Shown one piece after another: positions 1 to 5,410 of a DNA stretch of 5,606 bases. The position numbers and the translations under genes were made by a program. Source of the DNA: Lachnospiraceae bacterium UBA1201 (lineage in GTDB: Bacteria > Bacillota > Clostridia > Lachnospirales > Lachnospiraceae); NCBI GenBank assembly GCA_002309675.1, contig DBXX01000060.1, forward strand, positions 1 through 5,606, in the 5' to 3' direction. Positions within the stretch are counted from its first letter, which is position 1. The number at the start of each line of letters is the position of its first letter. The notes under the pieces are model-generated. The model worked only from the letters and a program-made list of their open reading frames with translations. It ran no database searches and had not been told where the DNA came from.

Positions 1-237
1 CACATCGTGGAGAAGAAAATTCCGCACATTGACGCAAACGGAGAGCACGTGGAGCCGAAGAGCCCGAACGGTTACAAATACGAGACGCTCGTGCTGGACA
101 TGATCCACTTGATGGACTCCTGCCTGCCGTTTGAAGTGGTTCGCGAGCACGAATTCGCCCCGATCAAAAACAAGACCGGCGTGGATTCCGTGGAAAGCGC
201 AAAAGAACTCTGCAAAAAGAACGGGATCGTGTTGTAA
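1..237 (+). CDS. UDPGP-family sugar-nucleotide pyrophosphorylase, C-terminal part (5' end outside window)
   Basis: Open from the first base in frame 1, ending at TAA 235-237, giving the last 78 residues of a longer protein. The tail matches the end of the UDPGP family (eukaryote-type UDP-GlcNAc pyrophosphorylase UAP1 and UDP-glucose pyrophosphorylase). Visible landmarks are a KKIPHID segment, then PNGYKYE followed by a hydrophobic helix (residues 23-39), then FEVVREHEFAPIKNKTG (44-60), corresponding to the family's 'V-x-R-E-x-EF-P-K-N' C-terminal motif, then a short SAKEL helix. Such enzymes transfer UMP from UTP to a hexose-1-phosphate (GlcNAc-1-P or Glc-1-P), supplying cell-wall and exopolysaccharide precursors in the cytoplasm. 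The substrate cannot be decided because the nucleotide-binding N-terminal domain is missing. The GTG at 7-9 is internal, not the start. No clear terminator follows; a repeat begins at the stop codon. Confidence 0.85.
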   Translation, partial: HIVEKKIPHIDANGEHVEPKSPNGYKYETLVLDMIHLMDSCLPFEVVREHEFAPIKNKTGVDSVESAKELCKKNGIVL

Positions 238-404
238 GCAGTGAGCCATGCGGCCGAAAAACGCCGTTAACGAGCGTTATCGGACATATGGCGAACGCCC
301 ATCATGAGCGGTGAAGCCCAACGAAGTGGGGCGGGAGCCGCGAAGGATGGAGCGCTGGAAAAGGCGCGAAGCGCCGACAGCGCGAGGCTTACAACACATA
401 AAAT
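237..404. repeat. G+C-rich structured intergenic repeat, first (longer) copy
   Basis: This non-coding stretch begins directly at the stop of the upstream gene. Its first 41 bp (237-277) recur at 405-445 with one mismatch (C271 versus T439), so the repeat period is 168 bp. The body is rich in short nested inverted repeats: GCGG 308-311 with CCGC 338-341, enclosing GCCCA 316-320 with TGGGG 327-331; and GCGCT 352-356 with AGCGC 379-383, enclosing GGCGC 363-367 with GCGCC 371-375 (loop GAA). This looks like a structured dispersed or tandem intergenic element rather than a gene: no convincing ORF with a ribosome binding site is present. Whether further copies exist in the genome cannot be seen here. 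The right edge is set by the start of the second copy. Confidence 0.65.
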
Positions 405-445
405 AGCAGTGAGCCATGCGGCCGAAAAACGCCGTTAATGAGCGT
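405..445. repeat. second, truncated copy of the intergenic repeat
   Basis: This segment is identical to 237-277 except at one position (40 of 41 bases), in direct orientation 168 bp downstream. The match stops at 445, which is the edge of the large palindrome at 444-502. The remaining roughly 127 bp of the repeat unit are absent from this copy. Confidence 0.8.
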
Positions 446-502
446 GACAATGGGGACGGTTCTTTCTGTCACGGTGACAGAAAGAACCGTCCCCGCTGTC
501 AC
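444..502. repeat. 59-nt near-perfect palindrome (REP/RAYT-like or MITE-like element)
   Basis: Two 29-nt arms (444-472 and 474-502) pair around the single central base 473, with only two mismatches (450/496 and 451/495). Each arm contains the core GGGGACGGTTCTTTCTGTC or its complement and is itself bounded by GTGACA and TGTCAC, so the element is a palindrome made of two smaller palindromic units. From general knowledge, palindromes with a GGGGACGGTTCTTTCTGTC-like core are common between genes in Firmicutes and often accompany REP-associated tyrosine (RAYT/IS200-like) transposases. No transposase gene is present here, so this would be a non-autonomous copy. The RNA of either strand would fold into a very stable hairpin, but no T-run follows, so it is not a standard terminator. 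Confidence 0.75.
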
Positions 503-591
503 ATTATCACCTCCGCTTATAGGATTCTTAAGTATGAATAATAGAACTTATAAAAAGGTGAAAAAAATGGGCATTTCCCGCGGTTTTTTGC

Positions 592-620
592 TTGCAAAAA
601 CCGAAACCGTACTTTACAAT
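592..620 (+). promoter_or_regulatory. promoter of gdhA
   Basis: TTGCAA (592-597), a 17-nt spacer and TACAAT (615-620) form a near-consensus sigma-A-type promoter. Transcription would start near 627, giving a leader of about 55 nt before the gdhA ATG at 683. An inverted repeat (CGGTTTTT 581-588 and AAAAACCG 596-603, 7-nt loop) overlaps the -35 box and is a possible operator. Found by motif inspection only. Confidence 0.6.
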
Positions 621-682
621 TAGTTTTAGTTGGGCCATTGAGCCGTTCAGCTTAAGCGTATATTATTAAGGAGGACACATTT

Positions 683-2029
683 ATGTCATATGTTGATGAA
701 GTGTATCAGAGAGTGGTAGACCAGAACCCCGCTCAGCCCGAGTTCCATCAGGCAGTTAAGGAAGTTCTCGAGTCTCTCCGCGTAGTTATCGAGGCAAATG
801 AAGAGGAGTTTAAGAGAGACGCTCTGTTGGAGCGCATCACAACTCCCGAGCGTCAGCTTCTGTTCCGCGTTCCGTGGGTAGATGATAAGGGCCAGGTTCA
901 GGTGAACAACGCATACCGCGTTCAGTTCAACTCTGCAATCGGACCGTACAAGGGCGGCCTTCGTCTGCACCCTTCGGTAAACCTCGGTATCATCAAGTTC
1001 CTCGGTTTCGAGCAGATCTTCAAGAATTCCCTGACCGGCCTGCCCATCGGCGGTGGTAAGGGTGGTTCCGATTTCGATCCCAAGGGCAAGTCGGACCGCG
1101 AGGTTATGGCATTCTGCCAGAGCTTCATGACAGAGCTTCACAAATATATCGGTGCTGACACCGACGTTCCTGCCGGCGACATCGGTACCGGCGCACGTGA
1201 GATCGGTTTCATGTACGGACAGTATAAGAGATTGACCGGACTGTACGAAGGCGTTCTGACCGGTAAGGGTCTTTCCTACGGCGGTTCCCTCGCTCGTACC
1301 GAAGCTACCGGTTATGGCCTGCTTTACATGACTCAGGAGATGCTGAAGTGCAACGGCATCGACATCGCAGGAAAGACTTGCGCAGTTTCCGGTTCCGGTA
1401 ACGTTGCGATCTATGCGATCCAGAAGGCACAGCAGCTCGGCGCTAAGCCGGTTACCTGCTCCGACTCCACCGGTTGGGTATACGATCCGGAAGGCATCGA
1501 CGTTGCCCTTCTTAAGGAGGTTAAGGAAGTTAAGCGTGCCCGTCTGACCGAGTATGCAGCAAAGAGACCTTCTGCTCAGTATCACGATAAGAAGACCGAA
1601 GGCACAAATCAGTGGGAGATCAAGGTTGACATCGCTCTGCCTTGCGCAACCCAGAACGAACTCAATCTGGACGATGCGAAGAAGCTCGTTGCAAACGGTG
1701 TTATCGCTGTATGTGAGGGCGCTAACATGCCTACCACTCTGGAAGCTACCGAGTACTTCCAGGCTAGCGGCGTTAAGTTCGTTCCCGGTAAGGCTGCAAA
1801 CGCCGGCGGCGTTGCTACCTCCGCTCTTGAGATGAGCCAGAACTCCGAGCGTCTGAGCTGGACCTTCGAAGAGGTTGATGCGAAGCTCAAGAACATCATG
1901 ATCAATATCTTCCACAACCTGGACGATGCTTCTAAGAAGTACGGCCTGGAAGGCAACTATGTTGCAGGCGCAAACATCGCCGGCTTCCTGAAGGTTGCAG
2001 ATGCCATGAAGGCACAGGGTATTGTATAA
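683..2029 (+). CDS. gdhA: NADP-type glutamate dehydrogenase
   Basis: Catalyses reductive amination of 2-oxoglutarate with ammonium to L-glutamate in the cytoplasm, linking carbon flow to nitrogen assimilation. At 448 aa it has the usual length of the bacterial hexameric GDH class. The N-terminal substrate domain carries GPYKGGLR (87-94, Lys90), Lys114, the signature PIGGGKGG (121-128, with catalytic-type Lys126) and DVPAGDIG (161-168, with Asp166). These fall one residue after the K89, K113, K125 and D165 of the Clostridium symbiosum enzyme. The Rossmann domain has SGSGNVA (236-242). After its second strand comes CSDSTG (259-264), an S-D-S pattern like that of NADP-specific enzymes such as E. 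coli GdhA rather than the G-P-D of NAD-linked clostridial GDH; cofactor choice is therefore an inference. ATG 683 is preceded by AAGGAGG (668-674) with an 8-nt gap. It is a single-gene unit with its own promoter and terminator. Confidence 0.97.
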   Translation: MSYVDEVYQRVVDQNPAQPEFHQAVKEVLESLRVVIEANEEEFKRDALLERITTPERQLLFRVPWVDDKGQVQVNNAYRVQFNSAIGPYKGGLRLHPSVNLGIIKFLGFEQIFKNSLTGLPIGGGKGGSDFDPKGKSDREVMAFCQSFMTELHKYIGADTDVPAGDIGTGAREIGFMYGQYKRLTGLYEGVLTGKGLSYGGSLARTEATGYGLLYMTQEMLKCNGIDIAGKTCAVSGSGNVAIYAIQKAQQLGAKPVTCSDSTGWVYDPEGIDVALLKEVKEVKRARLTEYAAKRPSAQYHDKKTEGTNQWEIKVDIALPCATQNELNLDDAKKLVANGVIAVCEGANMPTTLEATEYFQASGVKFVPGKAANAGGVATSALEMSQNSERLSWTFEEVDAKLKNIMINIFHNLDDASKKYGLEGNYVAGANIAGFLKVADAMKAQGIV

Positions 2030-2062
2030 TAGTCATTAGAATTATATAAGATGCTATATAAC

Positions 2063-2103
2063 AAGACCGTCGGCGTGCATGCACGCCGGCGGTCTTTGTT
2101 TGT
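2063..2103 (+). terminator. Rho-independent terminator of gdhA
   Basis: The inverted repeat 2063-2077 with 2082-2096 (one G-T pair, 4-nt loop) forms a 15-bp G+C-rich stem and is followed by TTGTTT. It lies 34 nt after the gdhA stop. A smaller A+T-only inverted repeat (TTATATA 2042-2048, TATATAA 2055-2061) sits between stop codon and stem. Confidence 0.85.
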
Positions 2104-2114
2104 CGAATTGAAGA

Positions 2115-2143
2115 TTGACATTTCCCGCGTCTGCGGGTAGTAT
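2115..2143 (+). promoter_or_regulatory. promoter of the membrane-protein/AKR unit, with inverted repeat in the spacer
   Basis: TTGACA (2115-2120, perfect -35), a 17-nt spacer and TAGTAT (2138-2143) lie 28 nt before the next ATG. The spacer holds a perfect inverted repeat, CCCGC (2124-2128) GTCT GCGGG (2133-2137), filling the space between the two boxes. That is a typical position for a repressor or MerR-type operator, although no regulator gene is adjacent. The leader would be only about 20 nt. Confidence 0.6.
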
Positions 2144-2171
2144 TACAGTATAGGATGAGAGGGGAAGAATC

Positions 2172-2684
2172 ATGGGCGGTTTTCGTGCGCCGAGTGTGGC
2201 GGAGATAGAGGAAATTCTATACTGGCTTAGGCTAGAGAGACGAAGCAGTGTTCGATCCATCGTGACCTGTGTATCGGTGGTGGTCGTGGCGGCGTTGGCC
2301 GTCTTGATCGTTGGGCTGTTCTGTCGGGAAATGCTCTCCTTAGCTGTGCTTCTGGGCTGCCTTGCGACCCTGAGCGTGTTCGTCGCTGTAAAGAAGATAT
2401 TGACCGAAAATGAGAAGGTCGAGGGCGTGCAGAGCGGGAAGGCGATTATCGCCGAACCGCGGATCAGGGAAGTATGTTCCAAATATTTTGGGCCGCATGC
2501 GCATTACCCCGTTGTGAGCGCTGATTTTCGCGAGGAGCAGGTGGTGAAAAGCCAGGATTTTGTCATATCCAAAAGGATCTATGAGCAGATGAAGAGAGAA
2601 CCGAAGGGGTTCGTCGTCAAATACCCCGACAGTGGGAACCGATGGCTGAACCGCCAATACGTTTTCGTCCCGAACTCGCACTGA
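2172..2684 (+). CDS. hypothetical two-TM membrane protein
   Basis: I do not recognise this 170-aa protein. Residues 1-28 are polar and Arg-rich near the membrane (R20, R23, R24, R28). Two hydrophobic segments follow at about 29-50 and 54-73, separated by a very short turn (CRE), forming a helical hairpin. Residues 74-170 are a charged soluble domain starting with KK. By the positive-inside rule both ends should be cytoplasmic. The C-terminal part has a histidine/aromatic stretch (YFGPHAHYP, 105-113), an EEQVVKSQDFVISKRIYEQM region (121-140) and a final RWLNRQYVFVP. The ATG at 2172 has a purine-rich site GAGAGGGGAAG (2157-2167) suitably placed. No terminator separates it from the aldo/keto reductase 36 nt downstream, so the two are probably co-transcribed. 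Coding status is supported by its own promoter, ribosome binding site and full-length frame; function is unknown. Confidence 0.75.
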   Translation: MGGFRAPSVAEIEEILYWLRLERRSSVRSIVTCVSVVVVAALAVLIVGLFCREMLSLAVLLGCLATLSVFVAVKKILTENEKVEGVQSGKAIIAEPRIREVCSKYFGPHAHYPVVSADFREEQVVKSQDFVISKRIYEQMKREPKGFVVKYPDSGNRWLNRQYVFVPNSH

Positions 2685-2720
2685 AAATGTGCCAAACATA
2701 TAGCATAGGAGGTTTACAAC

Positions 2721-3647
2721 ATGAAGAAAATCAACATCGTGAATGGACCGGCAAATGTGCCGGCGATCGTGCTGGGGTGCATGCGCATGCCGGCGCTCAC
2801 CGTGGATGAAACGGCCAATGTCATCCGCAATGCGTACGATCTGGGCATCGACTTTTTCGACCACGCGACGTGCTACGGCGACGGCGAGGCGGAGACCCGT
2901 TTCGGCGATGCGTTCCCGAAGACGGGCCTTAGGCGTGAGGATGTGATCCTGCAGTCGAAATGTGGTCTGCGTTTCGACCGGCAGATCTTCGACTGGTCGA
3001 AGGAGAACATTTTAAATAGTGTGGATGACAGTTTGCGCAGACTGAAGACGGACTATCTGGACGTGCTCCTGCTGCATCGCCCGGACCTTTTGTACGAGCC
3101 CGAGGAGATCGCGGAGGCGTTCGACCGCCTGTATGAGAGCGGAAAGGTGCGCCACTTCGGTGTGAGCAATACATTGCCCATGCAGATCGAGTACCTGAAG
3201 AAGTTTGTGAAGCAGCCGCTGATCATCAATCAGTTGCAGCTGTCCCTGGAGCAGAGCCAGCTGATCGACCAGGACCTGTATATGAACAATAAGACGACGG
3301 AGATGTCCGTGATGCGCGACGGCAGCGCGCTGGATTACTGCCGCCTGCATGATATCACCATTCAGGCGTGGTCGCCGCTGCAGTTCGGCATGTTCCGCGG
3401 TGTGTTCGTGGACCATCCGGAGTTCCCGGATCTGAATGTCGCGTTGGAGAACCTGGCGGAGCAGTACGGCGTGTCGAAGACGGCGATCGCGATCGCGTGG
3501 ATCCTGCGCCACCCTGCGAAGATGCAGGCCATCGCCGGCACCATGAACCCTGAGCATCTGAAGGAGATCGTGGACGCCTGCAAGGTGGACTTGAGCCGCG
3601 AGGAGTGGTACCGCCTGTATCTGGCTTCCGGTAAATTCCTGCCGTGA
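2721..3647 (+). CDS. aldo/keto reductase, YdhF-like
   Basis: A soluble NAD(P)H-dependent oxidoreductase of the AKR superfamily ((beta/alpha)8 barrel, 308 aa), reducing carbonyl groups of an unknown substrate. The catalytic tetrad is intact: Asp47 (DFFDHATCYG), Tyr52, Lys80 (QSKCG) and His119 (LLLHRPD). Other family landmarks are SGKVRHFGVSN (140-150), NQ 170-171, AWSPL (216-220) and the cofactor phosphate-binding segment IAGTMNPEHLKE (271-282). Overall pattern and ending (W-Y/F-R-x near the C-terminus, final aromatic-L/V-P) resemble E. coli YdhF, which is slightly shorter. ATG 2721 is preceded by AGGAGG (2707-2712) with an 8-nt gap, which fixes the start. It follows the two-TM protein by 36 nt with no clear promoter of its own, suggesting an operon. 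Physiological substrate cannot be inferred. Confidence 0.92.
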   Translation: MKKINIVNGPANVPAIVLGCMRMPALTVDETANVIRNAYDLGIDFFDHATCYGDGEAETRFGDAFPKTGLRREDVILQSKCGLRFDRQIFDWSKENILNSVDDSLRRLKTDYLDVLLLHRPDLLYEPEEIAEAFDRLYESGKVRHFGVSNTLPMQIEYLKKFVKQPLIINQLQLSLEQSQLIDQDLYMNNKTTEMSVMRDGSALDYCRLHDITIQAWSPLQFGMFRGVFVDHPEFPDLNVALENLAEQYGVSKTAIAIAWILRHPAKMQAIAGTMNPEHLKEIVDACKVDLSREEWYRLYLASGKFLP

Positions 3648-3666
3648 TTACAATTTGTGAATTAAA

Positions 3667-3700
3667 ACGGGGCGCATCGTATGTGAACGATGCGCCCCGT
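3667..3700. terminator. bidirectional terminator between the AKR gene and purC
   Basis: A perfect 14-bp inverted repeat (3667-3680 with 3687-3700, 6-nt loop ATGTGA) sits between the two converging genes. On the minus strand the stem is followed directly by TTTAATTC, so it is the better terminator for purC. On the plus strand only CGGCGTTTCT follows, a weaker signal for the reductase gene. Confidence 0.85.
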
Positions 3701-3722
3701 CGGCGTTTCTATAACTCTTAAA

Positions 3723-4631
3723 TTATTTCTTTTTCGTGAGTTTCTCGTAACCTTCCAGCTTCTTTCCGGTGAGCTTCTCGTAGCCCTCCAGATAGATGTT
3801 GATGGTCTTATCAACGACTTCCTGAGGCAGTTTCCATTTGTGATCCTTCTCGTCGTGAGCCTTGAGCCAGTCACGCGCGAACTGCTTATCATAGGAAGGC
3901 TGGCCATGGCCGGGCTCGTAACCTTCGAGCGGCCAGAAACGGGAGCTGTCGGGGGTGAGCATCTCGTCGCCTACGACGATATTGCCCTCTTCATCCAGAC
4001 CGAACTCGAACTTCGTGTCTGCGATGATGATGCCGCGGGTCAGAGCGTAATCCGCGCATTTTTTATAGAGGAGGAGGCTATAGTCGCGAAGTTTTTCGGC
4101 GTATTCCTGGCCTTTGCCGGGGAAACGTTTCTCCAGATAGTCGATGGACTGCTCGAAGGAGATGTTCTCATCGTGGTCGCCGATCTCGGCCTTCGTAGAG
4201 GGAGTGTAGATGGGCTCAGGCAGTTTGTCGGACTCTTTCAGGCCTTCCGGCAGTTTGATACCGCAAACGGTGCCGTTCTCGCAGTAGCTTTTCCAGCCGC
4301 TGCCGGTGATGTATCCGCGGACAATGCACTCCACGGGAAGCATGTTCAGCTTGCGGCACATCATGCTGTTGCCGTCGAAACGTTTTTTACGGAAGAACGG
4401 GGGCATTTCGTTCACATCCACTGTGATCATGTGGTTGGGAAGAATGTCTTTCGTCATGTCAAACCAGAATTTACTCATCTGGGTGAGGACGGTGCCCTTC
4501 TTCGTTACGGTGTTTTTGAGAATTACGTCAAAACAACTGATGCGGTCGGTGGCTACGATGATCAGGCTGTCGCCGTTGTCGTAGATCTCACGAACCTTGC
4601 CCTCTTTGATAGGCTTCATCGTTTCGCTCAT
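3723..4631 (-). CDS. purC: phosphoribosylaminoimidazole-succinocarboxamide (SAICAR) synthase with duplicated C-terminal tail
   Basis: Joins CAIR and L-aspartate using ATP to form SAICAR in de novo purine synthesis (cytoplasm). Family motifs run in order: GKVREIY (11-17, nucleotide-binding loop), DRISCFD (29-35), PVECIVRGYITGSGW (99-113, first signature), TPSTKAE (143-149), IIADTKFEFG (202-211, second signature) and GDEMLTPDSSRFW (221-233). All key segments are intact, so the enzyme should be active. It is 302 aa. The expected end of the protein, LEGYEKLTGKK (281-291), is repeated at once as LEGYEKLTKKK (292-302); the DNA shows a 33-bp-period direct repeat at 3736-3758 and 3769-3791. The ATG (4629-4631) is preceded on its strand by AGGAGG (4638-4643), 6-nt gap, favouring it over Met5. 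It is a single gene here, outside any purine cluster, with its own promoter and terminator. Confidence 0.97.
   Translation of the reverse strand: MSETMKPIKEGKVREIYDNGDSLIIVATDRISCFDVILKNTVTKKGTVLTQMSKFWFDMTKDILPNHMITVDVNEMPPFFRKKRFDGNSMMCRKLNMLPVECIVRGYITGSGWKSYCENGTVCGIKLPEGLKESDKLPEPIYTPSTKAEIGDHDENISFEQSIDYLEKRFPGKGQEYAEKLRDYSLLLYKKCADYALTRGIIIADTKFEFGLDEEGNIVVGDEMLTPDSSRFWPLEGYEPGHGQPSYDKQFARDWLKAHDEKDHKWKLPQEVVDKTINIYLEGYEKLTGKKLEGYEKLTKKK
3736..3791 (-). repeat. 33-bp-period tandem duplication at the 3' end of purC
   Basis: Positions 3736-3758 and 3769-3791 match at 20 of 23 bases, 33 bp apart, so the reading frame is kept. The three differences are all pyrimidine/pyrimidine or purine/purine changes and leave the residues LEGYEKLT unchanged in both units, suggesting an older duplication with silent drift. 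Confidence 0.8.
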
Positions 4632-4668
4632 GTTCTACCTCCTGAAATAAATGAACTCAATAGGTTGC

Positions 4669-4694
4669 AAATGGCCTGAAAAAGCGTGCCATTT
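4669..4694 (-). other. hairpin at the 5' end of the purC leader
   Basis: AAATGGC (4669-4675) and GCCATTT (4688-4694) form a perfect 7-bp inverted repeat with a 12-nt loop. With a start site predicted near 4696, the transcript would begin almost directly with this stem, possibly protecting the mRNA 5' end or acting as an operator. I see no purine riboswitch core in the short (about 65 nt) leader. Confidence 0.4.
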
Positions 4695-4702
4695 AGACAT
4701 AA

Positions 4703-4731
4703 AGTATAGCACAGGGGGATTAAAAAAACAA
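4703..4731 (-). promoter_or_regulatory. promoter of purC
   Basis: Reading the minus strand, TTGTTT (4731-4726), a 17-nt spacer and TATACT (4708-4703) give a good sigma-A-type promoter. The predicted start lies near 4696, about 65 nt before the purC ATG. It is divergent from, and about 38 nt away from, the -35 box of the HTH gene. Confidence 0.65.
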
Positions 4732-4764
4732 GAACGGAAGAGAAAAAAATAATAAGCGGTAAAA

Positions 4765-4799
4765 AGGACTTGACAAGTCCTCAAATTAAGGGATAGAAT
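4765..4799 (+). promoter_or_regulatory. promoter and probable operator of the HTH gene
   Basis: TTGACA (4770-4775), an 18-nt spacer and TAGAAT (4794-4799) form the promoter. A perfect 17-bp palindrome, AGGACTTGACAAGTCCT (4765-4781, 7-bp arms, 3-bp centre), covers the whole -35 box. A dimeric repressor bound there would block RNA polymerase. The HTH protein encoded just downstream is the natural candidate (inference). The leader then contains a small hairpin, CCCTC (4810-4814) and GAGGG (4820-4824), just before the ribosome binding site. Confidence 0.65.
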
Positions 4800-4840
4800 G
4801 AAGAAAAACCCCTCGTTTTGAGGGATTTCGGAGAGATTAT

Positions 4841-5407
4841 ATGAGAAGAGTGAAGACGGAGTGGGAATTTGCACTGGCGAAAAGCATCCTTCCCGAAGAG
4901 ATACATGCGCTTCGTAAGCGACTGGGACTGACACAGCGCGATTTCGGTACCCTCTTAGGTGTGTCGTCAAAATCGGTCGAACGTTGGGAGGCAGAGGATA
5001 AGCCGGTCACAGGGCCGGTCGTGGCATTGGCCAGGATCTTATGGGAATATCCGCAGATCGTAACTCGCCTGCAGGTGCCGAAGCGGGAGCTGCCTCATCG
5101 GTTCTGGTTTTGTTGGCGGGATTATCGCTGTACATTGATCGATGCCGATGTTGAGAAACGCCGGATCCAGGTGAAGGATTTCACGCTGGATCATACGAAG
5201 AAGGCGTTTGGTGTCGTATCGAGACCGTCCTACGAGGATTTCGAAGAACTGGTTGCGGTTCGCTGCGGGATCGGCGGCGGGAACAGCACACAGCTGAAGA
5301 GTGTTTTGAAAGAGAACGGACTGTCCGAGTATGATCCGATGGTGATCCTGCGAAATACGCAGGGGCGCCTGCCGGACGACGAATTCAGTCTGATCATGGA
5401 AGAATAA
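4841..5407 (+). CDS. XRE-type helix-turn-helix protein with a distinct C-terminal domain
   Basis: A predicted cytoplasmic DNA-binding protein of 188 aa. Residues about 17-70 form an XRE/Cro-like domain: LPEEIHALRKRLGL, then helix 2 TQRDFGTLLG (31-40), turn VS, and recognition helix SKSVERWEAE (43-52), followed by VTGPVVALARIL. The C-terminal part (about 86-188) is different: FWFCWRDYRCTLIDADVEKR, then VKDFT, AFGVVSRPSYEDFEELVAVRC (122-142) and GLSEYDPMVILRNTQGR (160-176). From memory, small clostridial proteins share the pattern 'AFG-P-(Y/F)EDFE-RC ... L-YDP-I-T-GR', some beside HipA-family kinases; this is recall, not a search. No HipA gene lies in the window. The start ATG has GGAGAG (4830-4835), 5-nt gap. 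A palindrome over its promoter points to autoregulation. It could be an antitoxin-like or stand-alone regulator; targets are unknown. Confidence 0.85.
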   Translation: MRRVKTEWEFALAKSILPEEIHALRKRLGLTQRDFGTLLGVSSKSVERWEAEDKPVTGPVVALARILWEYPQIVTRLQVPKRELPHRFWFCWRDYRCTLIDADVEKRRIQVKDFTLDHTKKAFGVVSRPSYEDFEELVAVRCGIGGGNSTQLKSVLKENGLSEYDPMVILRNTQGRLPDDEFSLIMEE

Positions 5408-5410
5408 AAA

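Noticed and set aside
237..445. possible CRISPR-like array
   Set aside because: There are only two copies 168 bp apart, the second incomplete. Spacing and unit structure do not fit CRISPR repeats, and no cas gene is present.
503..508. resumption of the intergenic repeat (ATTATC, like GTTATC at 276-282) after the palindrome, which would prove insertion into it
   Set aside because: Only five bases match before the sequences diverge, which is within chance.
438..623. 61-codon open frame upstream of gdhA
   Set aside because: Its first third is a translation of the palindrome, it overlaps the gdhA promoter, and it has no ribosome binding site.
686..1915. 409-codon open frame on the minus strand inside gdhA
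   Set aside because: It is a mirror of gdhA codon usage: plus-strand codons that would give reverse stops are rare in this frame. It has no recognisable domain, while the plus strand encodes a complete, intact GdhA with a strong ribosome binding site.
2340..2864. 174-codon minus-strand frame spanning the membrane-protein and AKR genes
   Set aside because: It overlaps two plus-strand genes that have their own ribosome binding sites and (for AKR) clear family motifs. I see no promoter or recognisable domain for it.
3012..3557. 181-codon minus-strand frame inside the aldo/keto reductase gene
   Set aside because: It is a low-complexity shadow of an intact catalytic-tetrad enzyme and has no supporting signals.
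3690..4679. 329-codon open frame on the plus strand opposite purC
   Set aside because: It is fully antisense to an intact PurC, starts inside the terminator stem, and has no family motifs.
4632..4702. purine riboswitch in the purC leader
   Set aside because: The leader is only about 65 nt and shows one simple hairpin, without the three-way junction or conserved core of purine riboswitches.
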